Positions 10,962 to 19,804 of a DNA stretch of 64,000 bases are shown one piece after another. Position 1 is the stretch's first letter; the number at the start of each line of letters is the position of its first letter. The translations under genes and the position numbers were made by a program. Below the pieces are notes generated by a model, which made no database searches, was not told the DNA's origin, and saw only the letters and a list, made by a program, of their open reading frames with translations. This DNA comes from Frankia casuarinae (GTDB lineage Bacteria; Actinomycetota; Actinomycetes; Frankiales; Frankiaceae), in assembly GCF_000013345.1 (NCBI RefSeq), contig NC_007777.1:3100001-3164000 (forward strand), written 5' to 3'.

Positions 10962-13493
10962 ATGCTGCGCGCCACCCTCAAGAGTCTGCTGGCCCGCAAG
11001 GTCCGGCTGGTGCTCTCCATGCTGGCGGTCGTCGCCGGGGTGAGCTTCGTGACCGGGACCCTGGTCCTGACCGACACCCTCAACCGGACGTTCGACACCC
11101 TCTTCGCCGACATCAACAAGAACGTCAGCGTCGCCGTGCGCTCGGTCAACGCCATCGACCCGACGAGCGACGTCGGCCGCCCTCCGCTGCCGGCCTCGCT
11201 CGTCTCCACCGCCGCCGGAGTGGACGGGGTGCGGGTGGCGGTCGGCAAGGTCAACGGCCAGGCCGTCCTCGTCAACCCGGCCACCGGCAAGCCCTCGAAC
11301 ACCAACGGTGCGCCGGGGATCGGTATCAACTGGACCGGGGGTCAGCCCACCTCGGCGGAGGAGATCGCCGAGGGTCGCCCGCCCGGCCCCGGAGAGATCG
11401 TCGTCGACCGGGCGACCGCGAAGAAGCTCCATCTGTCGCTCGGGGCAAAGATCTCGGTGCAGACCAAGGGTCCGCCCGCGCGGTACACCCTGGTCGGCAC
11501 CTTCCGGATCGGCGGTCAGGACAGTCTCGGGGGCGCCGCCGTCACCGCGTTCGACACCGCCACCGCCCAGCGGGTCCTGCTCGCGCCCGACCGGTTCAGC
11601 GCGATCCACCTGGCCGCCGGGCCCGGCCTGACCCAGGAGGAGCTGCGGGCCCGGGTCGCCGCCGCACTCCCACCGGGTGTCGAGGCGATCACCGGCAGGC
11701 AGTTGGCGGACGAGAGCGCCAGCGCTGTGCAGAACGCCGTCAGCGGCTTCTCCACCTTTCTGCTGATCTTCGCCGCCATCTCGGTCTTCGTTGGCGCCTT
11801 CATCATCTTCAACACCTTCACGATGCTCGTCGCCCAACGGGTGCGGGAGCTGGCCCTGCTGCGAGCAATCGGGGCGAGCAAACGTCAAGTCCAGGTGTCC
11901 CTGCAGGTCGAAGCGGCACTGGTCGGCTTCGCCGGGGCCACTGTCGGCCTGGTGTCCGGCGCGGGGCTCGCGCTGCTGCTGCGCGTCGCCGTCGGTGTGT
12001 TCGGCGTGGCGCTGCCCAGCGGTGCGCTGGTCTTCCGCCCCCGCACCGTCGTGATCGCCTACGCCGTCGGCGTGCTCATCACCGCCGCGGCGGCGTTCGT
12101 GCCGGCCCGCAAGGCCGCGTCGGTGCCACCGATCGCGGCGATGCGGGAGACCTACGTGCTGCCGACCCGCTCGCTGCGCTCCCGGGCGATCGCCGGGTCG
12201 GTGCTCACCGCGCTCGGCATCGTCCTGCTGATCCTCGGCACCGCCTCGGCGGGCAAGCCGGGAGCCACCGCCGTCGGGGTGGGCGCGGCGGGGATCTTCC
12301 TCGGCGTCGCCACCCTCTCACCGCTGCTGTCCGGACCGATCACCCGGGTCCTCGGCGCACCGTTGGCGAGGATGTTCGGGGCCACCGGCCGACTCGGCCG
12401 GGAGAACGCGATGCGCAACCCGCGCCGGACCGCCTCCACCGCCTCCGCGTTGATGATCGGACTCGCCCTGGTCAGCGCCTTCTCCGTGCTCGGACAGTCG
12501 ATCAAGGAGTCGGTGCGGGAGACGGTGTCGAACAGCCTCGGTGCCGACTTCTACCTGACCCCGCAGAACTTCGGGCAGGGATTCAGCGGTGAGGTGGCTC
12601 GCGAGCTGGCCGGCAAGCCCGGCATCGAGATCGCCACGGGTCTTCGGGGCGGCCTGGTGAAGATCTCCGGGCAGAGCTCCCAGGTGCTGGCCGGCGACCC
12701 AGCGGGCCTGGTCAAGATGCTGGCCATCAAGGAGGTGACCGGTGACGTCCACGCCCTCGGCGACGGCACGATCCTGGCCGAGGACTCCACCGCCGCGGAC
12801 CACCAGCTACGGGTGGGGCAGAAGGTCCCGGTCACCTTCGCCGACGGCCGCGCGGAGCTGACTCTGGTGGGCACCTACCAGAAGAGCCAGGTGGCCGGCA
12901 AGTGGATCATCTCCACGAGCGAGTTCGCCCGGCACTCCACCGATGACCTCGACCTGTTCGTCCTGGTGAAGAGGGCGAGCGGGGCGGACCCGGCGATGGT
13001 CCGGGCCGAGATCGCCACGGTGGTCAAGTCGTTCGCCACGGTGGAGGTCCGGGACCAGTCCGAGTTCGTCGCACAGCAGGAGAAGCAGGTCGACCAGCTG
13101 CTCGGGTTCATCTACGTGCTGCTGGCCCTGGCGGTCATCATCGCACTGTTCGGTATCGTCAACACCCTGGCGCTCTCGGTAATCGAACGGACCCGGGAGA
13201 TCGGTCTGCTGCGTGCGGTCGGCATGACGCGGTCGCAGATGAGGCTGATGGTCATCCTTGAATCAGTGATCATCTCGGTCTTCGGAGCCGTGCTGGGCGT
13301 CGTCGTCGGGAGCATCTTCGGCTGGGCGCTGACGAAGGCGCTGGCCTCCCTGGGAATCAGCACGTTCGCCTACCCGGTACGGACGATCCTGCTCGTGGTC
13401 CTCACCGGGGCGATCCTCGGCGTGCTCGCCGCTGTCTTCCCCGCCCGGCGCGCCGCTCGCATGGACGTCCTGCGCGCCATCTCCGCCGTCTGA
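10962..13493 (+). CDS. ABC transporter permease, FtsX/MacB family
   Basis: An 843-aa permease with the duplicated FtsX architecture: an N-terminal helix (LVLSMLAVVAGVSFVTGTLV), a large extracytoplasmic domain, three helices from FSTFLLIFAAISVFVGAFII, a linker, then a second helix/extracytoplasmic unit and the closing three helices from GFIYVLLALAVIIALFGIVN. RTREIGLLRAVGMTRSQM and RELALLRAIGASKRQVQ are the coupling motifs that touch the ATPase. It forms an exporter with the preceding ATPase (4-nt gap). Such pairs export peptides, lipids or antibiotics or take part in envelope stress; the substrate is unknown. Confidence 0.92.
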   Translation: MLRATLKSLLARKVRLVLSMLAVVAGVSFVTGTLVLTDTLNRTFDTLFADINKNVSVAVRSVNAIDPTSDVGRPPLPASLVSTAAGVDGVRVAVGKVNGQAVLVNPATGKPSNTNGAPGIGINWTGGQPTSAEEIAEGRPPGPGEIVVDRATAKKLHLSLGAKISVQTKGPPARYTLVGTFRIGGQDSLGGAAVTAFDTATAQRVLLAPDRFSAIHLAAGPGLTQEELRARVAAALPPGVEAITGRQLADESASAVQNAVSGFSTFLLIFAAISVFVGAFIIFNTFTMLVAQRVRELALLRAIGASKRQVQVSLQVEAALVGFAGATVGLVSGAGLALLLRVAVGVFGVALPSGALVFRPRTVVIAYAVGVLITAAAAFVPARKAASVPPIAAMRETYVLPTRSLRSRAIAGSVLTALGIVLLILGTASAGKPGATAVGVGAAGIFLGVATLSPLLSGPITRVLGAPLARMFGATGRLGRENAMRNPRRTASTASALMIGLALVSAFSVLGQSIKESVRETVSNSLGADFYLTPQNFGQGFSGEVARELAGKPGIEIATGLRGGLVKISGQSSQVLAGDPAGLVKMLAIKEVTGDVHALGDGTILAEDSTAADHQLRVGQKVPVTFADGRAELTLVGTYQKSQVAGKWIISTSEFARHSTDDLDLFVLVKRASGADPAMVRAEIATVVKSFATVEVRDQSEFVAQQEKQVDQLLGFIYVLLALAVIIALFGIVNTLALSVIERTREIGLLRAVGMTRSQMRLMVILESVIISVFGAVLGVVVGSIFGWALTKALASLGISTFAYPVRTILLVVLTGAILGVLAAVFPARRAARMDVLRAISAV

Positions 13494-13534
13494 CCCACCC
13501 AACCCCACACCCCCTCCGACGCCGTTCGGGGGAC

Positions 13535-14395
13535 CTACGCCCGGTCTTCGCCCCCAAAACCGTGCCTTACTCCCCCAACCTCGCATCCAGGACGGCTGGG
13601 GCGAAGGGGCGGGCTGAGGCGGGGGGTGGTGAGGGACTCCATGAGGTCCGGGGTGACGTCGTGCAGGCTCGCCAGGAGCGCCGCGAGCCCGGCGGGCACC
13701 GGCTCGCCGCGAGCCGCGACGCCCGAGGCCTCCAAGGCCTCCAAGGCCCCCGAGGCCCCCGAAGCCCCCGAAGCCCCCGAAGCCCCCGAAGCCCCCGAAG
13801 CGGCCAGGTCGAGCAGATCCGGCATGGACGGGATCATGATGGTCGCGCACCCGGCCGCCACCCCGGCGCGCGCTCCCGACGGGCTGTCCTCCAAGACGAC
13901 GCAGCGAACCGGGTCGACGCCGAGCACCCGGGCGGCGGTCAGGTAGGGCTCCGGGTCCGGCTTGCGGCGAGTGACCTCATCGCCGGCGACCGTCACGGCG
14001 AAGAACTCGTCACCGATGACGTGCAGCACCGGCTCCATCAGGTCGCGGAAGGACGAGGAAACCAGCGCGGTCGGGACACCCGCCGCTCGCAGCGCGACGA
14101 GCAGCTCCACCGCCCCGGGCTGCGGGACGATCGCACCGGGCTCGCGGAACAGCTCGGCGGAGCGGCGCAGCAGGAACTCCGCCGTCGGCGCCACGTCGGA
14201 CGCCGGCCGGCCGAGCATCGACACCATGAGCGGCACGGCGGTGTCGATGCCGTGGCCGATCATGGCTCGTTTCATCGCCGGGGTGAACTCGCCGCCCAGC
14301 CGCGCCGCCGCCTCGTGCTCGGCGATGGTCCAAATCGGCTCGGTGTCAACGAGCAGGCCATCCATGTCGAAGAAAACCGCCGCAAGGCTCCCCAC
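13535..14395 (-). CDS. HAD family phosphatase (beta-phosphoglucomutase-like)
   Basis: A HAD hydrolase of about 286 aa. AVFFDMDGLLVDTEPIW carries the DxDx nucleophile motif, TALVSSSFRD the Thr/Ser motif II, RRKPDPEPYLTAA the Lys motif III and VVLEDSPSGARAG the acidic motif IV, so the catalytic set is complete. Five to six 9-bp units at 13746-13799 encode a GAS tripeptide run right after the last conserved strand, and the ~65-residue tail beyond it is not conserved. AGGAG 5 nt before the GTG at 14395 favours this start over the GTG at 14401. It lies next to the metH remnant; both are on the minus strand. Confidence 0.9.
   Translation of the reverse strand: MGSLAAVFFDMDGLLVDTEPIWTIAEHEAAARLGGEFTPAMKRAMIGHGIDTAVPLMVSMLGRPASDVAPTAEFLLRRSAELFREPGAIVPQPGAVELLVALRAAGVPTALVSSSFRDLMEPVLHVIGDEFFAVTVAGDEVTRRKPDPEPYLTAARVLGVDPVRCVVLEDSPSGARAGVAAGCATIMIPSMPDLLDLAASGASGASGASGASGASGALEALEASGVAARGEPVPAGLAALLASLHDVTPDLMESLTTPRLSPPLRPSRPGCEVGGVRHGFGGEDRA
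13746..13799. repeat. 6 x 9-bp tandem repeat in HAD gene
   Basis: Six copies of GCCCCCGAA (the first ends in G) encode an Ala-Ser-Gly run in the minus-strand HAD phosphatase, following the conserved fold. The purity of the array suggests recent expansion. Confidence 0.85.
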
Positions 14396-14469
14396 GTCCA
14401 CTCCTAGCTCAGGTAGCTCGGTAGCTCAGGGTCGTCCGGCCGCACGGTGCCCGGTTGACCGCACGGTGC

Positions 14470-14688
14470 CTACGTGGCCGCGAAGTACTTCGCCTCCGGG
14501 TGGCACAGGATGATCGCCGAGGTGGACTGCTCCGGCACGAGCTGGAACTCCTCGGCGCGCGACGGGCCGTCGCCGTCCTCGAAATTCACCGAGTCGAGGC
14601 AGAGGCTGGCCGCCTGCAACAGGGGGCCCATGGCGCCGTCGGCCACCAGCACACGCTCGGTCAGGACGGACACCAGATCACCGCGCAC
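14470..14688 (-). pseudogene. metH: metH remnant: in-frame internal deletion of methionine synthase
   Basis: A 72-codon open frame. Residues ~9-32 (LTERVLVADGAMGPLLQAAS) match the very N-terminus of cobalamin-dependent methionine synthase, the start of the homocysteine domain with the DGAMGT motif. Residues ~45-71 (EEFQLVPEQSTSAIILCH, then PEAKYFA) match its extreme C-terminus, the end of the AdoMet activation domain. A normal MetH has about 1,150-1,230 residues, so roughly 1,100 codons are missing in frame. All catalytic, folate, cobalamin and activation cores are gone and GAMGT has become GAMGP. The location beside a PAC2 gene is where metH sits in M. tuberculosis (Rv2124c-Rv2125, by recollection). 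It could be a relic or a tiny expressed protein. Confidence 0.8.
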
Positions 14689-15355
14689 TGGCCAAGAGTA
14701 CCGGGACGGGTTTCTCCTACCACCGGTACGGTTTACCCTCCCGTCCGGACGCCTCCGAGGATGTCGGCCACGGGCACGACGGTGATCACGGTACGGTGAT
14801 CACAGCATGGTGATGATTGCGGGGTGGGAATGCCGGACGCGTCCCGGCGGGTTGCCCACGGCACGGTCGCGGGTGGCACGGTCGCGGGTGGCACGGTCGC
14901 GGATGGCACGGTCGGGGTGGCACAGCTGCGGGAACGGAGGCGTGACGTCGGACCGCGCGGGTGTGCTCGGCGCGGCGGTCCGCACAAACACGGGCTGGGG
15001 CACGCCGGTCCGGCGGCGGCCCTGGGCCGGGCCGTTCGCATTCCCGCGACGGCGGGTATCCGTTCAGAGCCGATACGGTGCAGCCACCGCATCGATCCGG
15101 AATGGATGTCCGATCCGCCCGGGTCTAGCGCCATCGAGAGACCGAGGAAAGGCGTTCCCACGAGAACATCGGCAGACTGGACCAGCGTAGGTTCCCCGTG
15201 GACGACCAGTGGTCGTCCGCGGGTCACCGGCTCACGGGCCATAAGGGAGGCTGACGTCACGCATGTCGGCTCTGGGCAGGAGTCGTCTCCGTGAGGACGT
15301 ACCGTTGCACTGTCACGGGGGCAGTGGGCCGCCGCGGGGCGGCAGGAGGTGGTAG
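14689..15355. other. Long gap between metH remnant and PAC2 gene
   Basis: A 667-base stretch. I find no frame with recognisable similarity and several overlapping open frames that look spurious. It holds a 4 x 15-bp tandem repeat at 14861-14920. It should contain the old metH promoter and the promoter of the PAC2 gene. Its size fits a decayed locus. Confidence 0.45.
14861..14920. repeat. 4 x 15-bp direct tandem repeat
   Basis: Four head-to-tail 15-bp units based on GCACGGTCGCGGGTG; the first two are identical, the third has one change and the fourth is more diverged. They are intergenic, upstream of the PAC2 gene. Confidence 0.85.
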
Positions 15356-16198
15356 GTGATCGAGTTCTCCGGCGTCGGTCAACTACGGTCGCCGGTCGTA
15401 GTAGCCGCCTTCGAAGGGTGGAACGACGCGGCCGATGCCTCGTCCGCCGCCGTCGAGCATCTGGAGACCGCCTTCAAGGCCCGTGTCATCGGTGCTATCG
15501 ACCCCGACGACTACTACGACTTCCAGGTGAACCGACCGACGGTGAGCGGGACCGACGGGGCCTCCCGGAAGATCTCGTGGCCGACCACCCGCCTGTCGGT
15601 GGCGCGGCCGCCGAAGTCCGAGACGGACCTGGTGCTGATCCGCGGGCTGGAACCGAACATGCGCTGGCGTGGGTTCACCGACGAGCTGATCGAGGCCGTC
15701 CACGCCCTCGGCAGCGACATGGTGATCTCCCTCGGGGCGCTGCTCGCTGACTCGCCGCACACCCGGCCGGTCCCGATCAGCGGAACCGCCGGGGACGCGG
15801 CGACGGCTGCCCGACTCGGGCTGGAGCCGTCCCGTTATGAGGGGCCGACCGGCATCGTCGGCGTCTTCGGGGAGGCATGCGCACGGGCCGAGCTCGCCTC
15901 GGTGTCGTTCTGGGCGGCGGTGCCGCACTACGTGGCTAACCCGCCCTGTCCCAAGGCGACCCTCGCGCTGCTGCGCCGAGTGGAGGACCTGCTGGACATC
16001 GAGATCCCGCTGGGTGACCTTCCCGAGCGGGCGAAGGCGTGGGAACGGCAGGTGGACGAGCTCGCCGCCGGGGACACCGAGGTCGCCGAGTACGTCCGTT
16101 CGCTGGAGTCACGCGAGCCCGAGACGGCGCTGCCCGAGGCCAGTGGGGACGCAATCGCCCGGGAGTTCGAACGGTACCTGCGCCGTCGCGGCCAGTAA
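15356..16198 (+). CDS. PAC2 family protein (proteasome assembly chaperone-like)
   Basis: A 280-aa PAC2-fold protein. VVVAAFEGWNDAADASSAAV at the N-terminus and VISLGALLADSPHTRPVPI in the middle are the family signatures. Archaeal and eukaryotic relatives assist 20S proteasome assembly; the actinobacterial branch is co-conserved with the proteasome region, but its function is not settled. GTG at 15356 has GGAGGT 5 nt upstream. It is transcribed alone, away from the metH remnant. Confidence 0.9.
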   Translation: MIEFSGVGQLRSPVVVAAFEGWNDAADASSAAVEHLETAFKARVIGAIDPDDYYDFQVNRPTVSGTDGASRKISWPTTRLSVARPPKSETDLVLIRGLEPNMRWRGFTDELIEAVHALGSDMVISLGALLADSPHTRPVPISGTAGDAATAARLGLEPSRYEGPTGIVGVFGEACARAELASVSFWAAVPHYVANPPCPKATLALLRRVEDLLDIEIPLGDLPERAKAWERQVDELAAGDTEVAEYVRSLESREPETALPEASGDAIAREFERYLRRRGQ

Positions 16199-16328
16199 AG
16201 GCCGGTAAGAGAGCCGGCTCGGTAGAAGAATCGGTAGAAGAAGGAAAGGGGGCGAGGGTACGCCCGGGCCGGGAGCCCAGGGCGCACTCCGCACCTCCAC
16301 CGGGCCACCCTTCTCCTCGACGATCTCG

Positions 16329-17225
16329 CTACTCCTCGACGATCTCGGCGTCGATGATGTCCTCGTCGGCGCCACGGCGGAACGGCACGTTCGCCGAGTT
16401 CGTGACCGGTTCGCGCGGAGTGGGCGGGGTGTGGGATTCCGCGTCCGCGACGTCGGCCTGACGATGCCGGCCCGGGGAACGCCGCCCCGGGCCGGCGACG
16501 CGACCGGTCGCCCACGCGGTCTCGGAAAGATCCGACGCTCCCGCACCGCCCGCGGGGACCGCACCGCCCGCGGGAAAACCGGCAGGACCGGCTCCGCCCG
16601 GCGTCCCAGACGTGCCCGACGTCGTCGGCGCGGCCGCACCCGCCCGGGCCAGGTCGGTGACCGCCCGGTCCACCTCGTCGGAGGCCAGGACCCCCCGCAG
16701 GCGCAGCATCGCGCCGATGATCTCACCCTGCTGGTGACGCAGCGCCTCGAGCGAGGCGGTGCACCGGGCGATCTCCACCTCCAGCTCGGCATGCCGCTCC
16801 CGGGCGAGCCGGCGGCTCTCCTCCACGGCGTCGAGGAGGAGCTTCTCGGCCTGTTCCCGAGCCTCCCGCACGATCGGGTGGTTCGCCCCGGCGTCCTCGA
16901 TCACCTCTTCCAGCGCCGCCTCCGCGATCTGGCGGGCGCCCGTGACGATCTCCTCGGCCTCCTGCTGGGCGATGGTCAGCATCTGGCCGATCCGACCGCC
17001 GGCCTGCGCGGCCAGGCCCTCGACGCCCATGTTCGCGCTGCGGGCCCGCTCGTGCTTCAGGGCGCTTTCGGCCGCGGCCGCGCGCGAGGTCACCTGGCTG
17101 GCGTAACGCCACAGCGTGGCCAGGTAGTCGTCGACCTGATGAGGGTCGTAGCCATGCGCGACCTCGTCGAAGGCGGGCCGTTCGGTCGCTGCCCCGGGAT
17201 CCACCCGGCGATGGTGAGCTCCCAT
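16329..17225 (-). CDS. DivIVA-domain coiled-coil protein
   Basis: A 298-aa protein. RPAFDEVAHGYDPHQVDDYL near residue 17 matches the DivIVA N-terminal motif (F-x5-GYD-x2-VD-x-YL). A long Ala/Glu-rich coiled coil follows (about residues 45-185), then a disordered Gly/Pro/Ala region and a short acidic end, DAEIVEE. DivIVA-like proteins act as polar or septal scaffolds; this one lacks the membrane-binding residues I would need to name it DivIVA/Wag31. It starts 2 nt after the mshC stop, so the two are co-transcribed. A 19-bp-period duplication of the last codons spans the stop (16313-16347). Confidence 0.82.
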   Translation of the reverse strand: MGAHHRRVDPGAATERPAFDEVAHGYDPHQVDDYLATLWRYASQVTSRAAAAESALKHERARSANMGVEGLAAQAGGRIGQMLTIAQQEAEEIVTGARQIAEAALEEVIEDAGANHPIVREAREQAEKLLLDAVEESRRLARERHAELEVEIARCTASLEALRHQQGEIIGAMLRLRGVLASDEVDRAVTDLARAGAAAPTTSGTSGTPGGAGPAGFPAGGAVPAGGAGASDLSETAWATGRVAGPGRRSPGRHRQADVADAESHTPPTPREPVTNSANVPFRRGADEDIIDAEIVEE

Positions 17226-17227
17226 CC

Positions 17228-18550
17228 TCAGCTCCCTCTGGGTCTGACGGGTTCAAGGTCTACGCCCAGCAGTGTGTCAACGAGGCGCCGCACGAGTGCG
17301 GGCGCCTCCCCCCAGGCGGGCACGTCACCGCCAGAACCGCGAACCGGACCCCCCTGATGGGTGGGATCCGGGCCCGCACCGGCGGAGCCGCCCGCATCAG
17401 CGAGCGCGGCGCCGACCCAGGCGTCCACCGCGGCGACGGCACCCGGGGCGTCGAGGTCGTCGGCGAGCCGCTCACGCACGGCGGCGAGCAGTCCCATGGC
17501 GTCAGGCCCGGTGGGCAGGGCGACGGCGGCCCGCCACCGGTTCATCCGGTCCACGGCGTCGTCGAGCAGGCCCGGCGTCCACTCCCAGTCCTCGGTGTGC
17601 CGATGATCGAGCAGGGCCAGCCGCAGGGCCGCCGGATCCACCCCGGCCCGGCGCAGCCGGGAGACGAACTCCAGGTTGCCCCGCGACTTCGACATCTTGT
17701 GGCCGTCGAGGCTCACCATCGCGGTGTGCACGTAGCTGCGGGCGAACGGCCGGATGCCGGCGGCGACCTCGGCGTGCGCCGCGCTGCACTCGTGGTGCGG
17801 AAAGCTCAGGTCGGTTCCGCCACCCTGGATGTCGATGACCCCGCCGAGATAGTGGCGGGCGATGGCGGAGCACTCGATGTGCCAGCCGGGCCGGCCGGGG
17901 CCGAACGGCGAGGGCCAGGACGGCTCGCCGGGGCGGTGGGCGCGCCACAGCAGCGGATCGAGGGGGTCCTTCTTGCCGGTCCGGCGCGGGTCACCCCCGC
18001 GCTCGGCGCAGATCGCCAGCATCTCGGCCCGGCTGAGATGCGAGATCTCCCCGAAGGCGGGTGCGGTGGCGATCGAGAAGTACAGGTCGTCGTCGACCTG
18101 GTAGGCCGCGCCCCGGTCGACGAGCTCCACCACCATGTCGACGATCATCGGGATGGCCTCGACCACCCCGACGTAGGCGTCCGGCGCCAACATCCGCAGC
18201 GCGGTCATGTCCTCGCGGAACAGGTCGATCTCCCGGTCGGCGAGGGCCCGCCAGTCCAGCCCGTCACGGGTGGCTCGCTCAAGCAACGGGTCATCGACAT
18301 CCGTTACGTTCTGTACATAGTGGACGTGATGCCCGGCGTCTCGCAGCACACGCTGCGCGAGGTCGTAGGTGAGGTAGGTGAAGGCATGCCCCAGATGCGT
18401 CGCATCATAGGGCGTGATGCCACACACATACAGCCTTGCGGTGACGGCCGGCGCCAACTCGCGTACGCTCGACGTGGCCGTGTCGAAGATCCTCAGTGGC
18501 TTCCCGTGACCGGGAAGAGAACGTATCGGAGGAGATGGCCACGCCTGCAT
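17228..18550 (-). CDS. mshC: Cysteine:GlcN-Ins ligase MshC (mycothiol biosynthesis)
   Basis: A 440-aa ATP-dependent ligase that joins cysteine to GlcN-inositol, the fourth step of mycothiol synthesis. It is a cysteinyl-tRNA synthetase paralogue: [20 protein letters not shown] holds the zinc Cys and HIGH-like motif, [20 protein letters not shown] and [12 protein letters not shown] hold further zinc and cysteine-binding residues, and KMSKSRGN is the second ATP motif. It lacks the tRNA-binding C-terminus of CysS, which fits MshC. The frame is open to 18637, but ATG at 18550 begins [19 protein letters not shown], the usual N-terminus. It is followed by the DivIVA-like gene. Confidence 0.95.
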   Translation of the reverse strand: MQAWPSPPIRSLPGHGKPLRIFDTATSSVRELAPAVTARLYVCGITPYDATHLGHAFTYLTYDLAQRVLRDAGHHVHYVQNVTDVDDPLLERATRDGLDWRALADREIDLFREDMTALRMLAPDAYVGVVEAIPMIVDMVVELVDRGAAYQVDDDLYFSIATAPAFGEISHLSRAEMLAICAERGGDPRRTGKKDPLDPLLWRAHRPGEPSWPSPFGPGRPGWHIECSAIARHYLGGVIDIQGGGTDLSFPHHECSAAHAEVAAGIRPFARSYVHTAMVSLDGHKMSKSRGNLEFVSRLRRAGVDPAALRLALLDHRHTEDWEWTPGLLDDAVDRMNRWRAAVALPTGPDAMGLLAAVRERLADDLDAPGAVAAVDAWVGAALADAGGSAGAGPDPTHQGGPVRGSGGDVPAWGEAPALVRRLVDTLLGVDLEPVRPRGS

Positions 18551-18703
18551 GCGTGTCAGAGTAACCGCGAACCGACTCTCCGGCGGGCACAAGGAGAGTA
18601 ACCGCAGCGTAGCCGACAGCATCCCAAGCCGATCCACCTCGGGTCACCGACGGTGACATCCCATGTTCTCCCGCACCTGTATCCGCACCGGTGACCCGCC
18701 CAG

Positions 18704-18754
18704 AACCGGAACCCGCTCAGAACCGGAACCCGCTCAGAACCGGAACCCGCTCAG
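18704..18754. repeat. 3 x 17-bp repeat overlapping a stop codon
   Basis: Three exact copies of AACCGGAACCCGCTCAG. The third contains the stop codon (complement of TCA at 18751-18753) of the SCO1664-like gene. The array therefore multiplied the gene's 3' end into the downstream spacer. Confidence 0.9.
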
Positions 18755-19530
18755 AACGGCGGCCAGGGGATCGCCGGCCAGTCCCCCGAGGGCAACGGGA
18801 ACCGGCCCTCGGCCAGAAGCCCGTCGACCCGCACGGTGAGGGCGTCGACCTCGGTGACCGTGAGCAGCTCCTCGAGCCGGTCCCGGAAGGGGCCCGCGAG
18901 CGCCTCACGCAGGTCGTCGAGCAAGGCGGTCTCCTCGGCGTCGAGCCGCCTTCCCCGCCAGGTCCACAGCAGGGTGCGCAGCTTGCCGTCCGTGTGGAAG
19001 GTCACACCGTGATCGATGCCGTGAATCCGGCCGGAGGGCGCCGGCAGCAGGTGCCCACCCTTGCGGTCGGCGTTGTTGATGACGACGTCGAACAGGGCGA
19101 TCCGGCGCAGCTGGGAGTCGTCGGACCGGGTCAGCGCCACCAGGTCCACGGTGACGTCGGTGTCGATCCACAGCTGCACCATGCCCTCGCCGAACGGGCC
19201 GTCACGCAGAATGGTGGGCGGGACGATGCCAAGCCCGAGCTGCTCGGAGACCTCGTAGGCGGCCAGCTCGCGGGCGGCGAGGGTGCCGTCCGGGAAGTCC
19301 CACAGGGCGCGTTCGCCGCGGACCGGCTTGTAGACGCAGCGGCCGGTCACCCCGTCGGCGCAGATGTCGCAGCAGAGCGTCGTGTTGCTCGCGTCGACCA
19401 GCCGGGCGGTGATCTCGAGGTCACCGCGGCGAAGGAGGTCGAGGGCGGCGGGGGCGTCGAGGCCACCCCCGTCGATCGGATGCAGTGGCGGTCGCCACCC
19501 CGGAGTGGAACTCGCCGCGGAGACGCCCAT
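18751..19530 (-). CDS. SCO1664 family protein (PI3/PI4-kinase/HipA-like fold)
   Basis: A 259-aa protein of a conserved actinobacterial family. VTGRCVYKPVRGERALWDFP resembles the nucleotide-binding Lys region, and LFDVVINNADRKGGHLL followed by IHGIDHGVTFH resembles the catalytic N-x-D-R-x(n)-H-x-D-x-G arrangement of phosphatidylinositol-kinase-like and HipA-like folds. The real substrate is unknown. It forms a conserved block with the DUF3090 gene, the histidine phosphatase and mshC. ATG at 19530 has TGAGGTG just upstream. Confidence 0.85.
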   Translation of the reverse strand: MGVSAASSTPGWRPPLHPIDGGGLDAPAALDLLRRGDLEITARLVDASNTTLCCDICADGVTGRCVYKPVRGERALWDFPDGTLAARELAAYEVSEQLGLGIVPPTILRDGPFGEGMVQLWIDTDVTVDLVALTRSDDSQLRRIALFDVVINNADRKGGHLLPAPSGRIHGIDHGVTFHTDGKLRTLLWTWRGRRLDAEETALLDDLREALAGPFRDRLEELLTVTEVDALTVRVDGLLAEGRFPLPSGDWPAIPWPPF

Positions 19531-19618
19531 CACCTCAGTCTGTCCGGTCCGGCAGGGTGATGTCACCGGACCGGACGGTGAGCGACATCTCTCCCACACC
19601 GTCCGGCCTACCGGACCA

Positions 19619-19762
19619 CACCGCTATCACGAACCGCACCGCTACCACGAACCGCACCGCTACCACGAACCGCACCGCTATCACGAACCGCACCGCTACC
19701 ACGAACCGCACCGCTACCACGAACCGCACCGCTACCACGAACCGCACCGCTACCACGAACCG
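19619..19762. repeat. 8 x 18-bp direct tandem repeat
   Basis: Eight head-to-tail copies of CACCGCTACCACGAACCG with no spacers; copies 1 and 4 have TATCAC instead of TACCAC. The array fills the gap between the DUF3090 stop and the SCO1664-like start. It could be read as HRYHEP (plus) or VRFVVA (minus), but no gene uses it. It is not a CRISPR array because unique spacers are absent. Confidence 0.95.
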
Positions 19763-19804
19763 CGCACCCGCGGCGGGCGGGCCCGGCGCCCCTCGCCGGC
19801 CGCA

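Noticed and set aside
14733-15294. Overlapping open frames in the gap before the PAC2 gene
   Set aside because: None shows motifs or a good ribosome site, and the 15-bp repeats drive their low complexity. I treat the gap as non-coding.
19619-19762. Possible CRISPR array
   Set aside because: The repeats are directly adjacent with no unique spacers, and there are no cas genes. The Cas4-like nuclease at 8359 belongs to a conserved housekeeping family.
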